A stretch of DNA of 64,000 bases from Prorocentrum cordatum (lineage: Eukaryota; Sar; Dinophyceae; Prorocentrales; Prorocentraceae). The notes below the pieces were generated by a model, which was not told the DNA's origin, searched no databases, and saw nothing but the letters and a program-made list of their open reading frames with translations. The position numbers and the translations under genes are program-made. This document shows positions 11,968-23,664 of this stretch, piece by piece (the first letter of the stretch is position 1; each line of letters begins with the position of its first letter). The stretch is taken from NCBI GenBank assembly GCA_963575745.1, contig CAUYUJ010022513.1:58493-122492 (forward strand), written 5' to 3'.

Positions 11968-12003
11968 TCGTCGTCGTCGTCGTCATCGTCGTCGTCGTCG
12001 TCG
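11968..12003. repeat. (GTC)n microsatellite
   Basis: Twelve GTC-type triplets with one CAT interruption. Minus-strand translation is poly-Asp, which explains acidic open frames here. No gene assigned. Confidence 0.9.
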
Positions 12004-12364
12004 AACGTCTGAATTAGAGGAATAATAAACGGCATCAACACAAACTTTTGGAGTCGCTCCACGCCAAACATTTATGTCTGTGTTTTCCTTACTTACGCAG
12101 GACGAAAGATTTTCCTCTTGAGGTGCAAATGGCCATGAGGAGTTCGCAAGACAACGTCGGCGCCGGAACGGACGGCGACCAGACGAGCTGTTTGCAGCAA
12201 CCGGGGTGAGAGGGATGTATGTATTCATTTCGAATGGGACCCGCGCGCGGGGAGCTGGTGGGTGTGCGCGAGACGACGCAACGCCCATCGTGGAGAGTTA
12301 ATTACCGAACCCCCCATCCCCCGTAGAATCTTAACACGGGCGGTTTGCGGGGTCCGCGGATCCG

Positions 12365-12560
12365 ATTTCTTCCGGTTCCCTGTTTAAAATTAATTATATA
12401 AACTTAAAACAGGGTAGAAATCGGATCCGCCGTGAAAAATAAGACCGAACACGGATCCAGCAAATCCGAAATCGGATCCGCGCGGACAGAAATCGGATCC
12501 ACCGAAACACACCAAAACCAAAATTGGATCCGCGCGGCCTTCATTGGATCCGACGGCGGC
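12365..12560. repeat. AATCGGATCC-type direct and inverted repeats
   Basis: Variants of ATCGGATCCGC occur at least six times in 200 bp on an AT-richer background, including pairs in both orientations. The block is flanked by a short TTAATTATATAA stretch. No coding potential recognised; an old inverted-repeat element is possible. Confidence 0.55.
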
Positions 12561-12767
12561 TATCTCACACGCGTCTGCTTCGGACTTCAAACCTTCGTTC
12601 CGGGCCCAAGAGGAAAAAACTTTCGTCCTGGGGATGTATTTGAGGCATGGAAACTCGCCGCCCTCAAAATTTCATGGCCGATTTCGGAAACCCCGAACTC
12701 AAAAAGTGGTGCCCTCTCTTGATTCGGGCAGGTGGTAAGGGGGGGCCGGATGGGGGGTGAAGAAAAG

Positions 12768-12796
12768 GGCCCTAAAGGGGCCCTTTAGGGCCCCTC
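12768..12796. repeat. Palindrome next to a TCC tract
   Basis: GGGCCCTAAAGGG is followed at once by its reverse complement GCCCTTTAGGGCCC. It sits 30 bp before the long TCC tract that starts near 12,825. Confidence 0.7.
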
Positions 12797-12824
12797 TTGG
12801 AGCCAGCTGGTGCCCTAGAGCCTC

Positions 12825-13470
12825 CTTCTCCTCCTCCTCCTCCTCCTCCTCCTCCTCCTCCTCCTCCTCCCGACACCCTCCTCCCTCGCTCCGCGTTCCT
12901 GCCTCTTCCTCCTCGCTTAATCCTCCTCGCTTCGCTCCTCCTCCCCCCTCCGCTCTCCTTCTCCGCTTTTTCCTCCGCCTCCTCCTCCTCCTCCACCTCC
13001 GCCCTTCCTGTTCCCCCTCCTCCCCCTTTCCTCCCTCGCCCCTCCCATAATTGCCCCCACCCCCCACCCCTCCTCATTCCCTTCTGTCGTTCCCTTCCTC
13101 CACCTCCTCCTCCTCCTCCTCCTCCTCCTCCCCACTCTTCCTCCACCTCCTCCACCTGCTCCCGCCTTCCCCTGCCCTCCTCCTCCTCCTTCCTCCTCCT
13201 CCTCCTCTTCCTCCTCCTCCTCCTCTCCTCCTCCCTCCTCCCTCCTCCTTCCTCCCTCCTCCTCCTCCTCCTCCTCCTCCTCCTCCTCGTCCTCGTCCTC
13301 GTCTTCCTCCTCCTCCTCCTCCTCCTCCTCCTCCTCCTCCTCCTCCCTCCTCCTCCTCCCTCCTCCCCCTCATGCCCCTTTCCCTCCTCCCCCCTTCGCC
13401 CTCCTCCTCCTCCTCCTCCTGCTCCTCCTCCTCTTCCTCCTCCTCCTCCTCTTCCTTCTCATCCCTCTCG
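12825..13470. repeat. Long TCC polypyrimidine tract
   Basis: About 650 bp that is almost entirely C and T on this strand, built on TCC with TTC and CCC variants. It creates long open frames of poly-Ser, poly-Pro and poly-Leu on one strand and poly-Glu, poly-Gly and poly-Arg on the other; these should not be called genes. Mirror-symmetric polypurine/polypyrimidine sequence of this kind can adopt triplex structures in vitro (known for the class, not shown here). Confidence 0.95.
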
Positions 13471-13698
13471 AGGTTGGAGGGGGCCGGCGGAGTCCGCGGT
13501 TGGGGGGTCTGCGGCTAGAGCGGCCTGATGCCCGAAGTCCAGGTGGCGCGACTGGGCCACGAGGAGCACCTCGGCGAAACCCGAGCGGGGACTGCGCGTG
13601 GAGGTCCCTGCCCCTCGAGTGGGGCGGAGGCCGGCGGAGGTGAGCCCGCCAAGGCCGAGCTGGGCCCTAGGATCTCGGGCATCGAGGTCAACGCAGAT
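13471..13698. other. Unassigned GC-rich spacer
   Basis: Contains no recognised gene. It resembles GC-rich exon-like sequence (CGAGGAGCACCTCGGCGAAAC) immediately before a family B element, so it could be a fragment of an exon that B interrupts, but no homologous protein was recognised. Confidence 0.3.
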
Positions 13699-13897
13699 CG
13701 GCGGCGAGCGAGGGGGAAGTGAGGCGGAGAAGGCCACCTCAGAAGGCGGCGGGGCTTCTCAGAAGGCCTCGCGCATTCTGAGAGGTGGTCTGTCTCGGCG
13801 GGGAAGGCTTAGAAAACTCCCCGGAAGGCCAGGAAATTTCCGAGCCTTCTGAGAAGGCCCGCCTCTTCTCACTCAACCCTGGGTTCGTCGCCGAGTC
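13699..13897. mobile_element. Family B inverted-repeat element, copy 1
   Basis: Left end GGCGGCGAGCGAGGGGG leads into AAGTGAG and then a set of CTTCTCAGAAGG palindromic half-sites. The right side has CTTCTGAGAAGG and ends TTCTCACT..TCGCCGAG as a decayed inverse of the left end. It is about 200 bp with no coding capacity. The best preserved relative is at 19,087-19,283; a shorter one lies in an intron of the oxygenase gene at 36,174-36,270. Confidence 0.75.
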
Positions 13898-14524
13898 GAG
13901 GAGACGGAGAGGCTGCTCGCCAGCAGCGGCGTTGGCGGCGAGCGTAGCTGCACGATGGCGGCGGGGAGGGAGGCGGCAATCGATGCTGCGCTCTGTTCCC
14001 GCAGGTGTCGGCCCGGCGATGTCGGCAGGAGGCCTGATGGCGAACCCCCTCCTGCAACTCCGAAGGAAGGGGTAGAGATAAGAGAGAGGACGAATGCAGA
14101 AGCAGAAAGCGGCGGAGAAGGGATGAGGAGAGGGCGGAGGTAGAAGGATGATGAGGGGGGGATGTGTAGGGAGGAGAATGAGAGAAGGAGGAGGACGAAG
14201 AGGAGGCTCGAACTATAACAGGGTAGAGGAGGAGGGCGTCCGCAAGAGGGGACAATGGGGCCTCCTCCTCCTACTCCTCCTAAATTGCACCCTCCTCTTC
14301 CTCCTTGTCCATCTCCTCCAAGCGGCCCGCCCCCGAGCATAGCGCCCTGATAGCAGAAAATGCGAAGACGCAGGTCCAGGAGCAGGAGGTCTGCTACAGG
14401 GGGACAGGGGGGAGAGCAAGGCAAGGTGCACCTTCATATATCTGTTCCCAGGGATCGAGGCCTCCCAGACTAAAAACGCGGCCAGCATCGAGTCGAGGCG
14501 AGAGCGCGATCCTTGGATTCAGTG
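13898..14524. other. Purine-rich spacer without recognised gene
   Basis: About 600 bp with many AGG/GAG runs (14,060-14,260) and a CTCCTCC run (14,262-14,320). Open frames are short or of biased composition. Nothing else recognised. Confidence 0.4.
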
Positions 14525-14708
14525 GAGGCCAGTCCACAAGAAACCTTCCACAAGAACCCAACCCTGAGACCCCAGGACGTCCATTACTTTTTGGTGTGGG
14601 AACGTCACGCTTTTCATAGAAAGACCATCGAAACCCAAGAAACCGAGGCAGGGCACCCTGGAGGCAAGAAGGGGTACTTCTTGGCATGAGTCCCCACTGT
14701 AAGCTGTG
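14525..14708. repeat. Family M dispersed repeat, copy 2
   Basis: Direct-orientation copy of the sequence at 11,495-11,665, with the same landmarks including CCAACCCTGAGACCCCAGGA, GTGTGGGAACGTC and CCCTGGAGGCAAG. Small indels separate the copies. Confidence 0.75.
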
Positions 14709-14825
14709 ACGAAATCTGACGCGAGACGGCTGCCGGACCGCCTCAAGACCTGGCGGACTCGGGCTCCGCGTCCCCCCTGTGGACTCCTCTGTGGTTCATG
14801 TTTATCACGATGAGAAGCCTCTAGC

Positions 14826-14945
14826 GAGGAGGAGGAGGAGGAGGGAAGAGGAGGAGGAGGAGGAGGGAAGAGGAGGAGGAGGAGGAAGAAGAGGGAAGAG
14901 GAGGAGGGAAGAGGAGGAGGAGGAGGTGGAGGGAGGAGGAGAAGT
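14826..14945. repeat. (GAG)n / AGG purine tract
   Basis: About 120 bp of nearly pure A and G with GAGGAGGAGG runs. It explains acidic or glycine-rich open frames. No gene. Confidence 0.95.
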
Positions 14946-15060
14946 AAGACAACTAATTAAAACGCGTACCTGAATACGGCCCCTTCGTCCGCGAGGCCAG
15001 CCTCGTATCGCAAACACTAACGCAGTGCAGAAGTCTTGATGCTTGCAGACGCCTCCTGGA

Positions 15061-15275
15061 TGTGGTCCGAGCAGACGGGGTCGAAGGGTCGCGCCGCATC
15101 GCCAACGCATCGCCAATGTATCGGCGATGCGTCGGCGATGCATCGGCGATGCATCAGCGACGCTGGCGATGCATCGGCGACGTCGGCGCGGAGAAGCACG
15201 GGCTCCGCATCGAATCACGTCGTCGACGCATCGGCGGTGCGGCGCGATCCTCCAAACCCCATCCACTCGGACCCC
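15061..15275. mobile_element. Family C inverted-repeat element, copy 2
   Basis: Left end GTCCGAGCAG and GCGCCGCATCGCC; right end GGTGCGGCGCGATCC followed by ATCCACTCGGACC, the inverse of the left. The middle is GATGCATCGGCGA permutations plus a variant of the hallmark (CGGGCTCCGCATCGAATC). It has more internal permutations than copies 3-5. Confidence 0.8.
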
Positions 15276-15327
15276 ATGCAGTAGGCCCAGATCCTTGCCG
15301 GAGGCGCCGCCAGGGTGCCCAGCGCGG

Positions 15328-15363
15328 ATCCGAGAAATCCGCGCTGGGCGCGAAACATTTTTT
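15328..15363. repeat. Hairpin related to family A terminal sequence
   Basis: CCCAGCGCGGAT and its exact inverse ATCCGCGCTGGG flank a short CCGAGA-type loop. The GCGCGGAT core matches the tip of family A terminal repeats, so this may be a deleted family A copy. Confidence 0.55.
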
Positions 15364-15463
15364 CCCAACCATCCTTTGGTGTTGGGTCCTCGTTTCGAAG
15401 AGACGGTGCCCCGCGTTCCTCTCCTCTCCTGCTCCTCTCCTCCTCCCCCTCCTCCCTCTGCCC

Positions 15464-15468
15464 ATCAC

Positions 15469-15503
<35 letters not shown>

Positions 15504-15514
15504 CCACCACCACC

Positions 15515-15548
<34 letters not shown>

Positions 15549-15579
15549 TCATCATCACCATCATCATCATCACCATCAC

Positions 15580-15639
<60 letters not shown>

Positions 15640-15721
15640 CATCCTCATCCTCATCCTCATCCTCATCCTCAGCATCCTCATCGTCATCGTCATCGCCGTT
15701 CATCGTCATCGTCATCATCAG

Positions 15722-15810
<89 letters not shown>

Positions 15811-15812
15811 AT
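15464..15812. repeat. (CAT/ATC)n trinucleotide tract
   Basis: About 350 bp of ATC triplets with an ACC run near 15,503-15,527, an ATCCTC hexanucleotide run near 15,635-15,670 and CGT interruptions. It yields poly-His, poly-Ile and poly-Ser frames on the plus strand and poly-Met and poly-Asp on the minus. Not coding. Confidence 0.95.
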
Positions 15813-15829
15813 TTCGGCACCACCCCATT

Positions 15830-17245
15830 GTGGCACACCCCTCACACGTTTCGTGGCCCCATAGGGAGCTCCACAGAAGGCCCAAGTGGCGGTGTCCACA
15901 TGCGTCCGCGCCATCCATTTCGGCACACCCCTCACGCGTTTCGTGGCCCCACAGGGAGCTCTACCGAAGGCCCCAGTGGCGGTGTCCACATGCGTCCGCG
16001 TCACCCATGTCGGCGCACCCCTAACATGCTTCGTGGCCCCATAGGGAGCTCCACCGAAAGCCTCAATGGCGGTGTCCACATGCGTCCGCGCCACCCATTT
16101 CGGCGCAGCCCTCACACGTTTCGTGGCCCCACAAGGAGCTCTTCCCATTTCGGCGCACCCCTCACACGTTTCTCGTGGCCCCACAGGGAGCTCCACCGAA
16201 GGCCCCAATGGCGGTGTCCACATGCGTCCGCGCCACCCATTTCGGCGCATCCCTCACGCGCTTCGTGGCCCCATAGGGAGCTCCACCGAAAGCCCCAGTG
16301 GCGGTGTCCACATGCGTCCGCGCCACCCATCTCGGCGCACCCCTCACACGTTTTGTGGTCCCATAGGGAGCTTCACCGAAGGCCCCAGCGGCAGTGTCCA
16401 CATGCGTCCGCGCCACCCATTTCGGCGCACCTCTGACACGTTTCGTGGCCCCACAGGGAGCTCCACCGAAGGCCCCAATGGCGGTGTCCACATGCGTCCG
16501 CGCCACCCATTTCGGCACACCTCTCACGCGTTTCTTGGCCCCACAGGGAGCTCTACCGAAGGCCCCAATGGCGGTGTCCACATGCGTCCGCGCCACCCAT
16601 GTCGGCGCACCCCTCACACGTTTCTTGACCCCATAGGGAGCCCCACCGAAGGCCCCAGTGGCGGTGTCCACACGCGTACGCGCCACCCATTTCGGCACAC
16701 CTCTCACGCCTTTCTTGGCCCCAGAGGGAGCTCCACCGAAGGCCCCAGTGGCGGTGTCCACATGCGTCCGCGCCACCCATGTCGGCGCACCCCTCACACG
16801 TTTCTTGACCCCAGAGGGAGCCCCACCGAAGGCCCCAGTGGCGGTGTCCACACGCGTACGCGCCACCCATTTCGGCACACCTCTGACACGTTTCGTGGCC
16901 CCACAGGGAGGTCCAGCGAAGGCCCCAATGGCGGTGTCCACATGCGTCCGCGCCACCCATTTCGGCACACCTCTCACGCCTTTCTTGGCCCCAGAGGGAG
17001 CTCCACCGAAGGCCCCAGTGGCGGTGTCCACATGCGTCCGCGCCACCCATGTCGGCGCACCCCTCACACGTTTCTTGACCCCAGAGGGAGCCCCACCGAA
17101 GGCCCCAGTGGCGGTGTCCACACGCGTACGCGCCACCCATTTCGGCACACCTCTGACACGTTTCGTGGCCCCACAGGGAGGTCCAGCGAAGGCCCCAGTG
17201 GCGGTGTCCACATGCGTCCGCGCCACCCATTTCGGCGCCACCGAT
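15830..17245 (+). repeat. 90-bp satellite array, about 16 units
   Basis: Spacing of GGTGTCCACATGCGTCCGCG is 90 bp across the array, with one short unit near 16,141. Units read TTTCGTGGCCCCACAGGGAG, CTCCACCGAAGGCCCC, GGTGTCCACATGCGTCCGCG and CCACCCATTTCGGC. Since 90 is a multiple of three, a 30-residue periodic frame stays open on both strands. From about 16,641 a 270-bp higher-order unit (three monomers, marked by CACGCGTACG and AGGTCCAGCGAAGG) is repeated almost exactly. Mutations do not favour any one frame, so translation is doubtful. Confidence 0.9.
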
Positions 17246-17305
17246 GACAATATTTACAACTGCGGTACTCTCAACTGCATATGGTTGGGCCCTTCGCCAA
17301 GCTAC

Positions 17306-18868
17306 TTTAAATGCCGTTGTTGTTTTCCCAACCATCCGGTGGTGTTGGGTCCTCGTTTTGAAGAGACGGTCCCCGCGTTCCTCTCCTCTCCTCCTCCTCC
17401 CCCTCCTCCCTCCTCCCCCCCTCCCTGCGTTCCACCCACCTATTACAACGCTTCGTGGCCCCATAAGGAGCCCCACCGAAGGATACTACCGTCCGCATGC
17501 GTCCCGCGCACCCAGCACAGCGTTGCGTGGCCCCCTCCCCCCTCCCCCCTGCGTTTCGCCAACCCACTACAACGCTTCGTCGCCCTATGAGGAGTCCCAC
17601 CGAAGGTCCCAGTGTTACTGTCTGCATGCGCCCCGCGCACCCAGCACAGCGTTTTGTGGCCCCATTGGGAGCCCCACCGAAGGTCCCAGTGCTACCGTCC
17701 GCATGCGTCCCGCACAACCAGTACAGCGTTTCGTGGCCACGTAGGGAGCCCCACCGAAGGTCACAGTTCTACTGTCCGCATGCGTCTCGCACACCCAGTA
17801 CAGCGTTTCGTGGACCCCTTCTCCCTCCTCCCTGCATTTCACCCACCCAGTCTAGCGCTTCGTGGCCCCCTGGGGAGCCCCACCGAAGGTCCCAGTGCTA
17901 CCGTCCGCATGCGTCCCGCACACCCAGTACACCGTTTCGTGGCCCCATAGGAAGCTCCACCGAAGGTCCCAGTGCTACCGTCCGCATGCGTCCCGCACTT
18001 CCAGTACATCGCTTCGTGGCCCCATAGGGAGCTCCACCGACGGCCCCAGTGGGACCGTCCGCATGCGTCCTACACACCCCTTGGCATTGTTTCACCTACC
18101 CAGTACAAGTGTTCCGTGGCCCCATAGGGAGCTCCACCGAAGCCCTCAATGGGACCGTCCGCATGCGTCCCGGAAGCCCAATGAATGTGGTACTTTCACC
18201 CACCCAGTACAAGTGATCCGTGGCCCCATAGGGAGCTCCACCAAAAGCCTCAGAGGGACCGTCCGCATGCATACCGGAAACACAATTTGGCATTCTCACC
18301 CACCCAATGCAGCGTTTCGTAACCCCATAGGGAGCTCCACCGAAGCCCCCAATGGGACCGTCCGCATGCGTCCCGGAAACCCGATTTGGTATTTTCACCC
18401 ACCCAGTACAGCGCTTCGTGGCCCCATAGGGAGCTCCACCGAAGCCCCCAGTGGGACTGTCCGCATGCGTCCTGGACACCCCTTGGTATTTTCACCCACC
18501 CAGTACAACGCTTCGTGGCCCCATAGGGAGCTCCACCGAAGCCCCCAGTGGGACCGTCCGCATGCGTCCTACACACCCCTTGGAATTGTTTCACCTACCT
18601 AGTACAAGTGTTCCGTGGCCCCATAGGGAGCTCCACCGAAGCCCCCACTTGGACCGCCCGCATGCGTCCCGCACACCCAATTTGGCGTTTTCGCCCACCC
18701 AGTGCAGCATTTCGTGGCCCCATAGGGAGCTCCACCGACGGCCCCAGTGCTACCGCCCACATGCGTTCCCCCCACCAAGTACAGCGCCCCATAGGGAGCT
18801 TCACCGAAGAAGATATTCACAATTGCGGCACCTACAACTGCATATGGCTTGGTCCTTCGCCGAGATGA
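17306..18868 (+). repeat. Satellite module 2 with 77/99/129-bp units
   Basis: Begins with the same leader as module 1 (TTCCCAACCATCC, GTTGGGTCCTCGTTT) and ends with the same tail (ATTCACAATTGCGGCACC, CAACTGCATATGGCTTGG). Monomers share TTCGTGGCCCCATAGGGAGC, CCACCGAAG and GTCCGCATGCGTCC with module 1 but differ in length. Spacings of GTCCGCATGC are 77, 129 and, in the later half, 97-104 bp. The ATC tract of module 1 is missing. The two arrays are diverged sisters. Confidence 0.85.
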
Positions 18869-19086
18869 TTATTCTTCGGTTCTCCGAGACCCGAGGCGAC
18901 ACACCGCCCGCAACCTCGTGCCGCTCCCTGCCCCTCCGCAGGCTGGGTCCCTCGCCCAGGGCGGCGGCCCGCAGCCCGATCCGACCAGAGGCCGCGGGCC
19001 GCGCCGCGCCGGAGACTGTGGCCGCGCGCTCGCCAGGCCAGGCCGGAGACTGGCCTCGCGTGCTCGCCAGGCCAGGCCAGAGGATT
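18869..19086. other. GC-rich unassigned spacer
   Basis: Very GC-rich, without recognised gene. CAGGCCAGGCCGGAGACTGG and nearby GCTCGCCAGGCCAGGCC form a short imperfect repeat just before the family B element. Confidence 0.35.
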
Positions 19087-19283
19087 GGCGGCGAGCGAGG
19101 GGGGGGGGAGTGAGAAGGACAAGGGCTTCTCAGAAGGCGGCGGGACTTCTCAGAAGCCCTCGCGCCTTCTGAGAAGCTTTCTGCGTCGTCGGGGAAGGCT
19201 TAGAAAACTTCTCAAAGGCCCAGGGACTTCCGAACCTTCTGAAAAGGCCTTCTCCTTCTCACTTCCCCCCCTCGCTCGCCGCC
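19087..19283. mobile_element. Family B inverted-repeat element, copy 2 (best preserved)
   Basis: The 197-bp element is bounded by GGCGGCGAGCGAGGGGG and its inverse CCCCCTCGCTCGCCGCC. Inside these are AGTGAGAAGGA and its inverse TCCTTCTCACT, then nested CTTCTCAGAAGG palindromes. No open frame of interest. The terminal pyrimidine run plus AG|G in one orientation would make a ready-made splice acceptor, as seen in the oxygenase gene copy. Confidence 0.85.
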
Positions 19284-19312
19284 GAAAAGAGAACGGCATG
19301 AACATAAGCTTG

Positions 19313-19345
19313 CCGGGGCTCTGCGCGGATCTCTTGGATCGGGGC
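19313..19345. repeat. Solo end of family A
   Basis: TGCGCGGATCTCTTGGATCG matches the terminal sequence of the family A element at 24,204. The opposite end is missing because a family D element follows immediately. Confidence 0.5.
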
Positions 19346-19371
19346 TGGACCCGACGAGCGGCGAGCGTGAC

Positions 19372-19540
19372 CACAGCCACGCCCTCGCGGTCTGGATTCC
19401 GGGGCGCGGGCCTGCGGCGGATGCGGTCGCACAGATACGTTCCGCGTGGGGCATATAATACGGCAAAACGCCCCGTATCCACGGGGTCGCGGCCGGGCGC
19501 CTGGCCCGCGAGGCCGTGGATACAGCTACGTCTTCCGTCC
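19372..19540. mobile_element. Family D inverted-repeat element, copy 1
   Basis: Left end CACGCCCTCGCGGTCTGGAT; right end CCCGCGAGGCCGTGG, roughly the inverse. The interior has GGTCGCACAGATACGTTCCG and CCACGGGGTCGCGGCC, both shared with the copies at 30,368, 51,330 and 58,355. It is a minus-orientation copy relative to 30,368. Non-coding. Confidence 0.7.
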
Positions 19541-19599
19541 ACGAGGACCCTCATGGCGGCACCTCTGGCGCTGCCCTTGGTGCGCACCACGCGCCGGGG

Positions 19600-20035
19600 A
19601 TAATAGTTGTCCACTGCGTGGAGCTCCCCGTATGGGTTGCTATTTGCATGGGCCAGTCCGCCGTGCGTGTCTAGACACAAGGGTTTTCGGAGATAAGCGG
19701 GCTTGATGTATAGAAGGGGGTTCGTAAGGTTGAGTGCGAGTGTCAGTTGGTCTAGGTATGAGAGAGTCTGAGTACGAGTGGGTCTGATAATGCGTAACTG
19801 CGAGTATGAGCGAGTCTGAATGAGTGGTATGAGTGTGGGTAAGTCAGAGTATGAGCGAGTCTGAATGAGAGTGGTATGAATTTGGGTAAGTATGAGTGTG
19901 AATGGGTCTGAGTGTGAGTCTAATTAGCACGAGTCTGAGTCCGAGTGGGTTCTGAGTACGAGTGGGTTTGATTACGAGTGAATGGGCGGGTCGGAGTGTG
20001 AGTGATTCTGTGTGTGTGTGAAAGCCTAAGCGTGA
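19600..20035. repeat. Arm 1 of a large inverted repeat
   Basis: Begins with CACTGCGTGGAGCTCCCCGT, then GTGTCTAGACACAAGGGTT and a degenerate GAGTCTGAGTGTGAGT hexamer-like array to about 20,035. The inverse sequence, TCAGACTCACTCACACTCA arrays followed by AACCCTTGTGTCTAGACAC and GGAGTTCCACGCAGTG, lies at 22,030-22,610. About 2 kb separates the arms. TCTAGA is the centre of a small palindrome in each. Confidence 0.75.
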
Positions 20036-20249
20036 GTGGCTCCAAAAGATCCCGACGAGGTTCCAAGAACAGCCCAAGAGAGCTGCAAGAGCCGTCCCAC
20101 GAGAGCCCAAAGAGAGTTTAATCGTTGATTTCCAATGTTTTTTCTAATGTTTTTCACCTTCTCTTATTTCCCGCTTCCAACCCTCGAAGATCGAGGATTT
20201 TGAAAAAGAAAATGAAGGGATTTCCAAGAATCGCTTTTTTTTTCAAAGT

Positions 20250-20540
20250 GGACTCCTACTCGGAGATCCCACACATCCCCTGACACCTGGCTGGTACCGC
20301 GCCTCCCGGCTTCCCGGGGGGCCCCCAAGACGCCCAAGGACAGCCCAGACGACCCGAAGGAGCCCCCAGAACGTAAAGAACGGCCAAACACGCTCCCGCG
20401 CAGCCCGAGACACCCTTCCGACGGCTCTCCAGGCCTCCAGGAGGCCTCTAGAACCCCCAGGGGGTCCGGAAGATCCCACACCCCTGAGGGGCCCGGCAAA
20501 CAAAACCCGCGAGGCATAAACAAAAAACAGCGCCGAACAG
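20250..20540. repeat. Family G minisatellite, copy 2
   Basis: Degenerate units such as CCCAAGACGCCCAAGGACAG and CCAGGCCTCCAGGAGGCC. Flanked by short A or T runs (20,229-20,240 and 20,581-20,590). Same class as 7,920, 23,665 and 59,270. No gene recognised between here and 20,977. Confidence 0.6.
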
Positions 20541-20977
20541 CGCCCAGGACCTGGAAAAAATGGAAATCCCACAATTCCTTCTTTTTTTTTCTCCAAGTTT
20601 GGCCCCGGTCTACTCTTGCACAGCAGACCACAATTCAGACCCCCCTCACCTCCCAAAAAAGAAACCGGAAGCCTTGGAGGGCCCCAAATCGCTGAATACA
20701 TAGAAAGGAAATTAGCGATTTCTTCGTTTCCGCACTTCCCCTCCTATACGATTCTGAGGCTTGCGCAGGGCCTCCGAGGGAGTCCTTGGACGCAAGAAGC
20801 GACCATAATGATATTACATGAGTTAGCCGATCAAGCCTAGCTAGAACGCGCGCGATGGTTCTAGTATATCGATGTAGATGTACATATGCAGTTGCAGTTT
20901 TTTGTTCCCCATATCCAGAAGATGGGGTTATTGCTATTCATATATATATATGTATCCAAAGTATGGGCTTATTGCTA

Positions 20978-22610
<1,633 letters not shown>

Positions 22611-23660
22611 TATTCCGACCGCGCCGAGGCTCACACCTTCTCCCTCCTCCCTCCTCCTCCTCCTCCTCATGTTATGTTATGTCATGCCATGCCAGGTTAT
22701 GATCTGCTACAGTCTGTTGTGTTATGGTATGGCATGCTATGTTCTGAAATGTGATACTATGGTATTGTGAGTGATGTTATAGTATGATCTGCTACGTTAT
22801 GGTATACTGATGATGCTAACTAAGAAGACCATGATGATGCCGATGATAACGATGCTGTTGCTGATGATGCTGTTGTTGCTGATGATGTTGATGACGCTGC
22901 TGCTGCTGATGATGATGCTAATGATACTGATGATGATGCTGCTGGCGGAGCAGATTCTGAGGATGTCTCGAGCGAGGCGCGGGTTTCAGCAGCCCCAAGG
23001 GGGAGCCGACAGGGGTATTGCATTCCTCCGTTCGCGCCAGAATGGCGCGGATGTCTCGAGTGGTTTGCCTGCTTGCTGCCGCAACATCCTCCGCTTTCGA
23101 TTTTGCGGATGCCTTGAGCGAGGCGCTGGTTTTCGCCCCCAAGTGGGGCCGCCAGGGGGTATTGCACTCCTCCGTTCGCGCCAAGATGGCGGGGATGTCT
23201 CGAGTGGTTTGCTGGTTTGCTGCCGCAACATCCTCCGCTTTCGGAGCAGATTCGGAGGATGTCTCGGGCGAGGCGCTGGTTTTCGCAGCGCTGGGGGCAC
23301 ATAATGAGGGGATGTCTTGAGCTGTTTGCTTGTTTTGTTGGCCACTCGTCTGCGTTCAAAACAGAGTCTGAGGACGCCTCTGGCGAGGTGCTGGTTTCGA
23401 CACCCCAAGGGGGCCCAGATTGTGAGGATGTCCCAGGCTCACTTCTGCTCAACCTCAACCTCACTCGTGCTTAGATTCACTCAAACTCCGACTCGCATTC
23501 ATCATACCCATACTCAGACTCACTCACACTCAGATTTACGCACACTCGGACTCACTCACATTTAGACCCACCCACCCTCAGACTCACTCGTAGTCAGACT
23601 CACTCGTACTCAGACCCACTCAGATTCAGACTTTTACTCATCATAATCATACTCAGACTC
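22611..23660 (+). repeat. Segmental duplication, copy 2
   Basis: Repeats the order of copy 1 with a shorter GAT tract and a slightly shorter hexamer array. Long identical runs such as GTCTCGAGCGAGGCGCGGGT and CAGCAGCCCCAAGGGGGAGC suggest a recent event. The right edge is where TCAGACTC gives way to the family G minisatellite near 23,662. Confidence 0.8.
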
Positions 23661-23664
23661 TCTC

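Larger units (their letters stand above)
15345..17305 (+). repeat. Satellite module 1 (flank, ATC tract, 90-bp array, flank)
   Basis: The module starts with a leader containing TTCCCAACCATCC, GGTGTTGGGTCCTCGTTT and GAAGAGACGGT, then a short TCC run, an ATC/ACC tract, about sixteen 90-bp units, and a tail with ATTTACAACTGCGGTACTC and CAACTGCATATGGTTGGGC. Leader and tail both recur around the next array (17,311 onward and to 18,868), so leader plus array plus tail has been duplicated as a whole. Confidence 0.8.

Noticed and set aside
15062-16436. Long poly-His, poly-Ile and poly-Ser frames
   Set aside because: Direct products of the CAT/ATC tract joined to satellite monomers. No start context or domain.
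15830-17245. CRISPR-like array
   Set aside because: Units are tandem with no unique spacers, the genome is eukaryotic-looking, and no cas genes are present.
16066-17590. Repeat protein with 30-residue period on either strand
   Set aside because: The period follows from a 90-bp satellite. It is open on both strands and substitutions do not favour one frame by eye, so a gene call is not supported. Kept as a satellite.
19715-20035. Telomere-like repeat
   Set aside because: Units are degenerate GAGTCTGA-type, not TTTAGGG or a regular telomeric motif, and lie internally in an inverted repeat.
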